From NCBI RefSeq assembly GCF_002211365.1, contig NZ_LOKZ01000039.1, forward strand, positions 62,001-126,000: DNA of 64,000 nucleotides, written 5' to 3'. The DNA is from Rhizobium sp. R711. GTDB taxonomy: Bacteria; Pseudomonadota; Alphaproteobacteria; Rhizobiales; Rhizobiaceae. This document shows, piece after piece, positions 34,513 through 41,254 of this stretch (positions within the stretch are counted from its first letter, which is position 1; the number at the start of each line of letters is the position of its first letter). A program made the position numbers and the translations under genes. The notes beneath the pieces are model-generated. The model saw nothing but the letters and a program-made list of their open reading frames with translations. It did not search any database and had not been told where the DNA came from.

Positions 34513-35478
34513 CTACTTGCCGGCCATGGCCTTCAGGTTGGCGGCATACTTGTCGACGTCATCCTTGCCGATAATTACCGTCGGGATGATGATCAGACCG
34601 TTGTCTGGAACGCCAGACTTGTCGCCCTTGAGATAGGCCGCCATCAGCTTCATGCCCTGGTAGGCCCATTCGAACGGCTGCTGCACGACGGTCGCCGCGA
34701 CCGTGCCTTCCTTGACACCACCCAGTGTGATCGGATCGTCATCGAAGCCGACGACGGTGATCTGGCCGAGTTTGCCTGCGTCGCGCAACGCCTCATAGAT
34801 GCGCGGCGTGTTGTAGGAGTAAAAGCCGACCATGCAGGTCACGTCGGGGCTGGCAACCAGCGCGTCCTCCACGTTCTTCTTGGCTCGGGTCTGGTCAATA
34901 TCGTCGCCGCGTACATCCGTCAGCTCGATCTTCGTTCCCTTAAGCCCGTCCTTCATGCCCTCGATGCGTTCCTTGGCATTGTCTGCGCCGAGAAGTCCGA
35001 CGAAGCCGATGCACTTGCCGCCATCGGGCATTGCCTTCTTGGCGATTTCAGCGGCCTGCTTGCCAGCGTCAATGTTGGATGAACCAATATAGGCAACACG
35101 GTTGGTCTGCGGTGCGTCGCTGTCGGTGGTAAAGAGTGCGGTCTGCGAACCAATTTTGTTCAGGCCCTCAGTTTGGGTCTTGGGATCGACAGCGGAGACC
35201 ATGACGCCCTTGACGCCTGCACTAACTAGATCTTCCATCAAGCGCTGCTGAACCGCGACTGACGCTTGTTCAGGATACTTCAGCTCCATGTTGTAGTCTG
35301 GCATCTCAGCCTGTGCCTTCTTCACGCCCGCCTCGGCGGCCTTCCAGAAGTCGGACGCGCCATTGACCACGAAGGCGAGCGTGGGCTTGTCGGCAGCGTG
35401 AGATACCGCCACCGGCGCGGCACTCAGCATCAATCCGGTGAGGAACAAGGCTGCATTGCGTTTCAGCTGCTTCATCAT
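34513..35478 (-). CDS. Ribose-type ABC transporter periplasmic sugar-binding protein
   Basis: About 321 residues from ATG 35478 (a second ATG follows directly); GGGAGGT precedes it. A signal peptide (MKQLKRNAALFLTGLMLSA to SHAADKP) is followed by a periplasmic-binding-protein type 1 fold: TLAFVVNGASDFWKAAEAGV, GVMVSAVDPKTQ, CIGFVGLLGADNAKERIEGM and VGFDDDPITLGGVKEGTVA. The DNA shows no nearby kinase, isomerase or epimerase, so the ligand (ribose, an erythritol-type polyol, autoinducer-2 or another sugar) cannot be inferred. Confidence 0.92.
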   Translation of the reverse strand: MMKQLKRNAALFLTGLMLSAAPVAVSHAADKPTLAFVVNGASDFWKAAEAGVKKAQAEMPDYNMELKYPEQASVAVQQRLMEDLVSAGVKGVMVSAVDPKTQTEGLNKIGSQTALFTTDSDAPQTNRVAYIGSSNIDAGKQAAEIAKKAMPDGGKCIGFVGLLGADNAKERIEGMKDGLKGTKIELTDVRGDDIDQTRAKKNVEDALVASPDVTCMVGFYSYNTPRIYEALRDAGKLGQITVVGFDDDPITLGGVKEGTVAATVVQQPFEWAYQGMKLMAAYLKGDKSGVPDNGLIIIPTVIIGKDDVDKYAANLKAMAGK

Positions 35479-35726
35479 ACACCTCCCGAAGGGCCGGTAG
35501 CACGGGCCCATTTGTGACTTGCGGCCGGCCGGATGCGCGCCCCCTCCAAGGGTCGTCACAGAGCGACGAGTGGCATAGGTTCCGTTCGCCCCCTGACGGT
35601 ATACAAGAATTCTAATTAGTAAATAGTATTATCAATATGGATCAAAACATTTCATAGAACAGCATCGTGAAATGGATTTTGTGCTGAGAAATGGTCGTTT
35701 ACTTACCATAGTTATTCAACTTTCAT

Positions 35727-35741
35727 GTGATTGCTAATCAC
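35727..35741. promoter_or_regulatory. Palindromic operator candidate in the divergent ABC/LacI gap
   Basis: GTGATT (35727-35732), GCT, AATCAC (35736-35741) is a perfect palindrome just upstream of the LacI-family gene and about 250 bases upstream of the binding-protein gene. The odd 3-base centre is unusual for LacI sites, which often have a CG centre; it remains the best symmetric site in the gap. Confidence 0.45.
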
Positions 35742-35818
35742 GACGAATGAGTGCTAATATTATTACCATAAATCATCAATCATGCACTTTCACCGATCGT
35801 GCAAAGGTCCTGCAGGAA

Positions 35819-36958
35819 ATGGGAAAGACCAAGATCTCGGACGAGAACGGGCCTGCGACAAGCAAGCCTTCGCGAAACCGAAAGGCTTTTCGCCCCGAGC
35901 GCGTGACCATGATGGATATTGCCAAGGCGGCCGGTTGCTCGCAGGCGGCCGTCTCCTTCGTCCTTAACAACACGCCCGGCACCCGCATCTCGCAGCAGAC
36001 CCGGGACCGCGTGTTCGAGGCAGCACGCGCGCTTGGCTATATGGGGGCGACTTATGCAACGCAGACCTCCTACTCGGGTCTGGACAACGTGATCGGTTTC
36101 GCCGTCGACCAGCTCGCGACCAGCCCGGAAGCGATCGTTGCGATTGAAGGGGCGCGGCAGGCTTCCTGGAACGCCGGCAATGTCCTGTTGGTAACGCAAA
36201 CTCTCAGCGATCCCGTCATGGAGCCAAGGGCGATCGAAGCGTTGACGAGCGGCGGCATATCGGCGCTCATTTACATGACAATCTACACGCGTGAGGTTGA
36301 GCTTCCCCCCTATTTTTACAAGCTCAACATCCCGACGGTACTGCTAAACTGTTATACGGCGGATTATGCATTTCCCTGCGTTGTGCCGAGCGAAATCGCT
36401 GGCGGACAGAGTTCTACCCGGCATCTGATCGCGCACGGACACCATCGCATTGCGACGATCACCGGCGAAATCTGGATGCAGGCAGCGCAGGACCGACTGA
36501 CCGGATACCGCCGTGCGCTCGCGACCGCCGATATTCCCTTCGATCCTGAACTGGTCATCGAAGGCAACTGGTCGGCCAGCGCTGGCTATTCCGCGACAAT
36601 GGAGCTGTTGGCTCTGAAGGAGCCGCCGACAGCGATCTTCTGCCAAAACGACAGAACTGCGATCGGATGCTACGAGGCGCTGAAGGAGGCCGGTCTTCGC
36701 ATTCCCCAAGACATGTCTGTGGTGGGTTACGACGACGAAGAAATCTCGCGGCATCTCGTCCCTCCACTAACGACTTCTGTCCTTCCTCATCTAGCCATGG
36801 GCCAATGGTCGATCGAACATCTCAACCCGGAAAGCCTTCCCGGCAAGAAGCGTTATCCCATTACGAAGCTCGAATGCTCTCTCGTCAAGCGCCACTCTGT
36901 CGCGGCACCTCCCGTCAAACGGCCAAGGAGCCTCCGCGGCGATCAAACTGCGCAATAG
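35819..36958 (+). CDS. LacI-family transcriptional regulator
   Basis: About 379 residues if ATG 35819 is used; the frame is open from 35747 and neither start has a convincing ribosome-binding site. RVTMMDIAKAAGCSQAAVSF then VLNNTPGTRISQQTRDRVFE is the LacI helix-turn-helix with hinge, followed by a sugar-binding core (VIGFAVDQLATSPEAIVAIE, then SVVGYDDEEISRHLVPPLTT). It diverges from the ABC operon and most likely represses it until the transported sugar binds. The C-terminal tail of about 25 residues is basic and rich in Pro/Arg. Confidence 0.9.
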   Translation: MGKTKISDENGPATSKPSRNRKAFRPERVTMMDIAKAAGCSQAAVSFVLNNTPGTRISQQTRDRVFEAARALGYMGATYATQTSYSGLDNVIGFAVDQLATSPEAIVAIEGARQASWNAGNVLLVTQTLSDPVMEPRAIEALTSGGISALIYMTIYTREVELPPYFYKLNIPTVLLNCYTADYAFPCVVPSEIAGGQSSTRHLIAHGHHRIATITGEIWMQAAQDRLTGYRRALATADIPFDPELVIEGNWSASAGYSATMELLALKEPPTAIFCQNDRTAIGCYEALKEAGLRIPQDMSVVGYDDEEISRHLVPPLTTSVLPHLAMGQWSIEHLNPESLPGKKRYPITKLECSLVKRHSVAAPPVKRPRSLRGDQTAQ

Positions 36959-37204
36959 AGCAGACATTGCGAATGAGCCTAGCAAATGTGATCAGCTGCC
37001 TGAGGACGCCATCCATCTTCGCCACAAGCTCGACCGACAGGATGATCTTTTGCGACGACGTCTCCCTTCCTGACACCATCTCAGAGCCAACCGAAAATGT
37101 CGCGCTAAATACCCGACCAGGCATTCAGGCTCGCTGCCTGGCTTGACCGCGCGAACCAACTTGCCTGCCGCGTCGGGCAGGCGGCAGTATTTTCCAAAAT
37201 TCCT

Positions 37205-37609
37205 TCATGAGGTCGGCGAGATCAGCTCGACGGTCGGGAAGTATGACCGATAGCGACTGACGTCTCGCGTCAGCAGTGGCAGTTGCCGAACGGCTGCATG
37301 TGCGCCGATGAAAAAATCGGGTAGTACGCCTGTCCGGGACCCTCCAACGCGGCGATATTGCGTAAACACCTTGCCCGCAAGAAAAAGCGCTTCCCGCGGA
37401 AACGGTGTCATCACAAGATCAGCATCTTCTATAAACGAATCAAGGTCTTCGATCCGTTCGTAGCGAACCGCAATTTCGGCGTAGACGACGTCGTTGATCA
37501 ACAACGGCCCTGCAAGGCTCGCGTCTTCAAGTTGCTGGATCGACCAATCGGCCCAAATTGGGTCGTTGGTCACGAGATCGAGCAAGATGTTCGTGTCGAC
37601 AAGTGTCAC
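37205..37609 (-). CDS. vapC: PIN-domain toxin, VapC type (second pair)
   Basis: 134 residues from GTG 37609. PIN acidic residues are visible: D5 (TLVDTNILL), E45 (VYAEIAVRY), D98 (VLPDFFIGAHA) and D116 (LLTRDVSRYRSYFP). The FPTVELISP end is common in this subgroup. It overlaps the upstream antitoxin gene by four bases. It is a different lineage from the PIN protein at 17488-17931. Confidence 0.92.
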   Translation of the reverse strand: MTLVDTNILLDLVTNDPIWADWSIQQLEDASLAGPLLINDVVYAEIAVRYERIEDLDSFIEDADLVMTPFPREALFLAGKVFTQYRRVGGSRTGVLPDFFIGAHAAVRQLPLLTRDVSRYRSYFPTVELISPTS

Positions 37610-37839
37610 TCTTCACCACGCGTCAGTGCCATGATGGCGTCAGTGCTAAGCCCCTTTCCCGCATGACCTCGAAGTCGCTGGAAACGGCTTGCGGGCTGCT
37701 TTTTGTCAGCACGCGTGAGAACGACACTCCCATCCGCAGTTCTATGGAAGTCGACCTTGCTTCCCGGGGCGATGCCAAGCAGTTCCCGCACCGCCTTTGG
37801 GATGGTGACCTGTCCCTTTGATGTAACGGTCGTCGTCAT
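37606..37839 (-). CDS. vapB: AbrB/MazE-type antitoxin partner of VapC
   Basis: 77 residues. MTTTVTSKGQVTIPKAVREL then LGIAPGSKVDFHRTADGSVV is the swapped-hairpin AbrB fold that binds DNA as a dimer. The C-terminal RLRGHAGKGLSTDAIMALTR is the toxin-binding tail. It is first in the operon and is expected to repress it. Confidence 0.92.
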   Translation of the reverse strand: MTTTVTSKGQVTIPKAVRELLGIAPGSKVDFHRTADGSVVLTRADKKQPASRFQRLRGHAGKGLSTDAIMALTRGEE

Positions 37840-38299
37840 TCCTGAGCCCTTGTAATACTCGCACTTTAAAAGGTATTACTGGTCGGCCGGGATTTCAATA
37901 GGTCTCCCTTGCCTGTGAACTGTTCTAAACTCGAAAACCCGGTTCTGGACGCATAGCGAACCTTTTTCACAAGGATCGTTCGATGGCATCGCGAAGTCGC
38001 AAGAGCGCAATTGAGCGGTCGCTTATTTCTTGCCGCTTGGCCGCCCTCCAACGATATGTTTCCTACGAAAATGTTGTCGTCCATGACAGCGGGTATGGCA
38101 TCCTTGCTTGGGATGATGCCCAGCTTCATCGTCAGAAACGGGATATCCGTTTCCGCGTGGATGACGCTTTAAGGCAGCGTCAGCCATTGCACGGGCCGCA
38201 CGACCCGCAAGAACTGCAGCTGGGTCCTCGCACAGCTCAACCCTGCAAAAACGAGCACCGGGCAAGCCCCGAACCTGTCTGGTGACCTGCCAAACAAAG
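37840..38299. other. Gene-poor stretch between vapBC and the inverted-repeat element
   Basis: Short frames exist on both strands (for example 38023-38265 minus, with a plausible-looking EDPAAVLAGRAARAMADAAL) but none has a family I recognise. They may be fragments of a lost gene. No RNA or repeat was seen apart from the 7-bp duplication AACAAAG at 38293-38299. Confidence 0.4.
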
Positions 38300-38826
38300 C
38301 GGCATTAGGTAGCAAAGACCACCAAAAGCGATTTATATCGCTGAACTAAAGCGACAATTTCGCTCAAATTGCCGGCCTCATGTAGCAAATGCCGCAGGAT
38401 TCTGAGTGTAAAGATTTTGCTCCATGGTCTGCATTTGTCGGCCGTCGCGGAGTTGAAGAGCAAGTTGGCGGAAGTTGAGGCGAGGAGGTCAACGCTGCCC
38501 CATACGGTTCGCCCTCGGGCGGGGTGAAAGCCGTCAGCCTATCCGCGTCGCTCTGGTAATCAGGCTTAGCCTTTCGAGAGCGGTTACCCCGTCTAGGTCC
38601 AGTCAGCGCTGACGCCAGGCTCATAGCTCAGGACGACGCGATCCAGCGCGCCCATGAGCGCATGAATCTCGATTTGCTCCGTCGCAATCTGCTGCAACCT
38701 CCCGACCAACGCGGCCCGCTTCCGCTTCAACTCCTACGCTACACTCATTGGAGGCTCCGTTTTTCATTGGAACTAGGGTAGTCGGGATGCCATTTCAGGT
38801 CTGGTGGTTTTTGCTACCTAATTCCG
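38300..38826. mobile_element. 527-bp MITE-like element with 24-bp terminal inverted repeats
   Basis: The left end (38300-38323) and the right end (38803-38826, inverted) match over 24 bases with two mismatches; the shared core is ATTAGGTAGCAAA-ACCACC. Both sides are flanked by the direct repeat AACAAAG (38293-38299 and 38827-38833), a 7-bp target duplication. Inside, the minus strand at about 38600-38750 reads ELKRKRAALVGRLQQIATEQ then IEIHALMGALDRVVLSYEP with a stop before it, like the small coiled proteins often encoded beside serine recombinases. No transposase is present, so it would need one in trans. Confidence 0.7.
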
Positions 38827-38917
38827 AACAAAGCGCTTCGATTCATTCTTTGTCTCTTCTCCCGATTCATGCTCATAAACCGGATCAAACCGCGGCCGAG
38901 CGTGCTTGCGTTCCCTC

Positions 38918-38948
38918 TTGACCTTCCCACCATGGGAAGCCCCACATA
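38918..38948 (+). promoter_or_regulatory. CueR-type promoter of the copZ gene
   Basis: TTGACC (38918-38923), a 19-base spacer and CACATA (38943-38948) is the over-long spacing needed by MerR-family activators. The spacer region holds CTTCCCA-CCA-TGGGAAG (38923-38939), almost identical to the dyad at 41201-41219. CueR encoded at 43785 should untwist and activate it when Cu(I) is present. Confidence 0.85.
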
Positions 38949-38978
38949 GTCCTTGTCACGTTGAATTGGAGACCTTCC

Positions 38979-39182
38979 ATGTACGAATTCACTATCCAGA
39001 ACATGACCTGTGGCCACTGTGCGGGTGCAGTGGAAAAGGCGATCAAGGCCGCTGATCCCGACGCTCGAGCCAAGATCGATCTCGCCACGCGGACGGCCAA
39101 GGTGGAAACGAGGCTCGACCCTGCCGCGATAGCAGCGGCCATCGAGAGTGCCGGATATCCGAGCAGCCTCACGTCGCTTTAG
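38979..39182 (+). CDS. copZ: Copper chaperone with heavy-metal-associated domain (CopZ-like)
   Basis: 67 residues from ATG 38979; the upstream codons from 38961 overlap the leader. MYEFTIQNMTCGHCAGAVEK contains the MTCGHC metal loop of HMA proteins, and the rest shows the beta-alpha-beta-beta-alpha-beta order. It would carry Cu(I) in the cytoplasm to the ATPase or to CueR. It is monocistronic: a CueR box lies upstream and a hairpin follows. Confidence 0.92.
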   Translation: MYEFTIQNMTCGHCAGAVEKAIKAADPDARAKIDLATRTAKVETRLDPAAIAAAIESAGYPSSLTSL

Positions 39183-39186
39183 GATT

Positions 39187-39216
39187 TCGGGAGCGCCGCC
39201 CTTGCAGCTCTCCCGA
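39187..39216. terminator. Hairpin between convergent copZ and multicopper oxidase genes
   Basis: TCGGGAG (39187-39193) pairs with CTCCCGA (39210-39216) around a GC-rich 16-base loop. There is no long U-run. Its position between two convergent genes suits a bidirectional terminator. Confidence 0.5.
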
Positions 39217-39224
39217 TACTTACC

Positions 39225-40688
39225 TTAAGCCTGATACGCGACATTGGTCATCATCCCGCTCGCCATATGGTAGAGGTGATGGCAGTGGAACGGCCAGCAG
39301 CCCGGATTATCGGCGTCGAAGGCGATGGTGACATGCGACATCATCGGTAGCAGCACAGTATCGCGAACAGCCCCGTTTATTGTCCGACCGTTGACGCCGA
39401 TCACCTGGAACGTGTGGCCGTGCAGATGCATCGGATGTGACATCATCGACATGTTCCTCATCGCAACTTCGACGCGGTTTCCCCCGGCAACTTCAAGAGC
39501 GTCCGCCTGGATGCTCCAGCTGTACTTCGCCATATCTCCAGTCAGGGTGACCCCGTACGACCTTTCGGTCGGGCGATCATCATTGCGCTTCAGTGGACGT
39601 AAAACTTGTTCGAGATCGAGCCCAAGAAGCGGACCTTTCGCATCGCCAGTCGTGGCAATTCTTGAGATGTTCGCACCAGCCGTGGCAAGGATGAATCCGG
39701 TTTGTTGAGGAGCGCCCTCGCGACGAGCAAGAATTGGGTAGCTGCCGCCCTCTTTTGGAATCTCCAAAACAATATCGAGACGTTGGCCCATCGTGGCCGG
39801 AAACTGCCGCCCCTGGACAGGCTCGATATCGTGGCCGTCGACAGCAACGAGCGTAGCGTCCATTCCGCCCGTGTCGATGGTGAAGCCGGTCGCAGTCGCG
39901 CCATTGATCAAACGGATTCGAACCCGTCCGCCCTTCTCGACCTGGAAGATTTCAGGATCATCGAGCGTGCGGTCATTGGCGAGATAGGCATCGTATTCGA
40001 TATCGTTGATGTCCATTGCTCCCATCGTCATTCGTTGACCCATGGGCATGTTGCCCATGTCCATCGTCATGGAATGGCCGGACATGTTCATCATGGAACC
40101 CATGTTATGCGCCGACATGCCCCTACCCGCGCTGCCCTTTCCTTTTAGACCGGCAAGCAGTTCCTCAGGCGATTTGAACGAAAAGTCGTGCAGTAGAACG
40201 ACGACCTCCTGTTCGTCGCGTCGTTTGTCTTCGGCCGTGTGGATGATCAACGGCGCTGCAAGGAGGCTTTGCTCCTGCAGCGTATGGGCATGCATCCAGT
40301 GCGTTCCACCATATGCAAGGGGGAAGTTATAGCGCCGGGTTTTTCCCGATTTGATCAGAGCGGCGGGATTGTCAGGTACGCCGTCCTGCTCCCACGGCGG
40401 TGTCAGCCCATGCCAGTGGATCAGTGTTGGCGCGTCGATCTGGCTGGACAGCTCGACATCGAAAGCCGCGTCGGCGTCGAGTATCAGCCCTGGCGAGCCA
40501 TCTGGCCGCGTCAGGCCGAGGACGCTCGCAGGCTTTCCATTCACCTCGATGGTTCTCTTGACGATGTTCAGTTTCCCGGTTGATCCCGCCACAGTATTGG
40601 TCTCGGCACTTGCCGGGGTGGTGACGGGATTGACCACGGCATAGGCGGCGGCAGCCATCGTGCGGGTAAGAAATTCGCGTCTGTACAT
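39225..40688 (-). CDS. Multicopper oxidase, CueO/CopA type, Tat-exported
   Basis: 487 residues from ATG 40688 (frame open to 40883). The N-terminus MYRREFLTRTMAAAAYAV is a twin-arginine signal. All four copper-ligand groups are present: LIHWHGLTPP, THWMHAHTLQEQS, HPMHLHGHTFQV and CWPFHCHHLYHMASGM. A Met/His-rich loop (about residues 190-225, with many M, G and H) resembles the substrate-copper loop of CueO. It should oxidise Cu(I) to the less permeable Cu(II) in the periplasm. It lies downstream of a small exported Cys/His protein gene, with an FNR/FixK-type box ahead of the pair. Confidence 0.93.
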   Translation of the reverse strand: MYRREFLTRTMAAAAYAVVNPVTTPASAETNTVAGSTGKLNIVKRTIEVNGKPASVLGLTRPDGSPGLILDADAAFDVELSSQIDAPTLIHWHGLTPPWEQDGVPDNPAALIKSGKTRRYNFPLAYGGTHWMHAHTLQEQSLLAAPLIIHTAEDKRRDEQEVVVLLHDFSFKSPEELLAGLKGKGSAGRGMSAHNMGSMMNMSGHSMTMDMGNMPMGQRMTMGAMDINDIEYDAYLANDRTLDDPEIFQVEKGGRVRIRLINGATATGFTIDTGGMDATLVAVDGHDIEPVQGRQFPATMGQRLDIVLEIPKEGGSYPILARREGAPQQTGFILATAGANISRIATTGDAKGPLLGLDLEQVLRPLKRNDDRPTERSYGVTLTGDMAKYSWSIQADALEVAGGNRVEVAMRNMSMMSHPMHLHGHTFQVIGVNGRTINGAVRDTVLLPMMSHVTIAFDADNPGCWPFHCHHLYHMASGMMTNVAYQA

Positions 40689-40738
40689 GTCGTTGTCCGG
40701 TTTCGAGAATCTCGGCGCATTGCGCCAGCGGAGAAACG

Positions 40739-41107
40739 TCAGACAGCAAAACGGGGCGGATCGAGCCCGGGCGGCACCGCATTTCCCGTCAAGGGCGATA
40801 CCTGAACGAGATAGACAACAGGGTGGGAGACCGGCTGGAACACCGAAGTTCCCGTACCTATCGGTGCTGCGCATATCGAGCAAATCGAGACACAGCAGTT
40901 TCCGGCTGCCAGATGCGACGGGTCGGAGTGGCGATGGGCACGGCCCGCCGCCGCTTCAGGGTGCCCCTGCAACAGGAGCTGCCCACGCACTGAGCCATCA
41001 GCGCAAGGGTGAGCATGTGCGGCGGCAACCGACGCCAATACCAGGCCAATGGTCAAAACGACCATTCCGACCAATCGCATCATTGCTCTATGAAAATTCG
41101 CTGCCAT
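40739..41107 (-). CDS. Small exported Cys/His-rich protein ahead of the oxidase (CopL-like position)
   Basis: 122 residues from ATG 41107 (frame open to 41212). The signal peptide MMRLVGMVVLTIGLVLASVA ends at AHAHPCADG, and the mature part has His pairs and GNCCVSICSICAAP. Neither enzyme nor known fold is recognised. The setting, just upstream of a copper oxidase gene, recalls the CopL leader proteins of copper loci. Three other small exported proteins in this island (44947, 49059, 51774) carry a similar vicinal-cysteine motif. Metal binding in the periplasm or a regulatory role is inferred. Confidence 0.7.
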   Translation of the reverse strand: MAANFHRAMMRLVGMVVLTIGLVLASVAAAHAHPCADGSVRGQLLLQGHPEAAAGRAHRHSDPSHLAAGNCCVSICSICAAPIGTGTSVFQPVSHPVVYLVQVSPLTGNAVPPGLDPPRFAV

Positions 41108-41164
41108 GCCATCCAGCCTATTAGGGACCGACTGCCACAGTAAACATGACGGCTTGACGCGGCG

Positions 41165-41178
41165 TTGATCCACATCAA
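41165..41178. promoter_or_regulatory. FNR/FixK-type box upstream of the oxidase operon
   Basis: TTGATCCACATCAA is a perfect TTGAT-N4-ATCAA anaerobox, 58 bases upstream of the start at 41107 and 19 bases from the CueR promoter of the divergent ATPase gene. In Rhizobiaceae such sites bind FixK, FnrN or FNR under low oxygen. Confidence 0.75.
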
Positions 41179-41196
41179 ACAGGTGAAGGATAACCC

Positions 41197-41227
41197 TTGA
41201 CCTTCCCATCATGGGAAGGATTACTTA
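41197..41227 (+). promoter_or_regulatory. CueR-type promoter of the Cu(I) ATPase gene
   Basis: TTGACC (41197-41202), 19 bases, TACTTA (41222-41227), with the perfect dyad CCTTCCCATCATGGGAAGG at 41201-41219. It has the same architecture as at 38918. The two sites plus the cueR gene define a local copper regulon. Confidence 0.9.
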
Positions 41228-41254
41228 TCTATGCAGTGAAATGAGGATTCTCCC

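Noticed and set aside
37983..38285. Short open frames on both strands next to vapBC
   Set aside because: No start signals or family resemblance strong enough to call; reported as gene-poor DNA.
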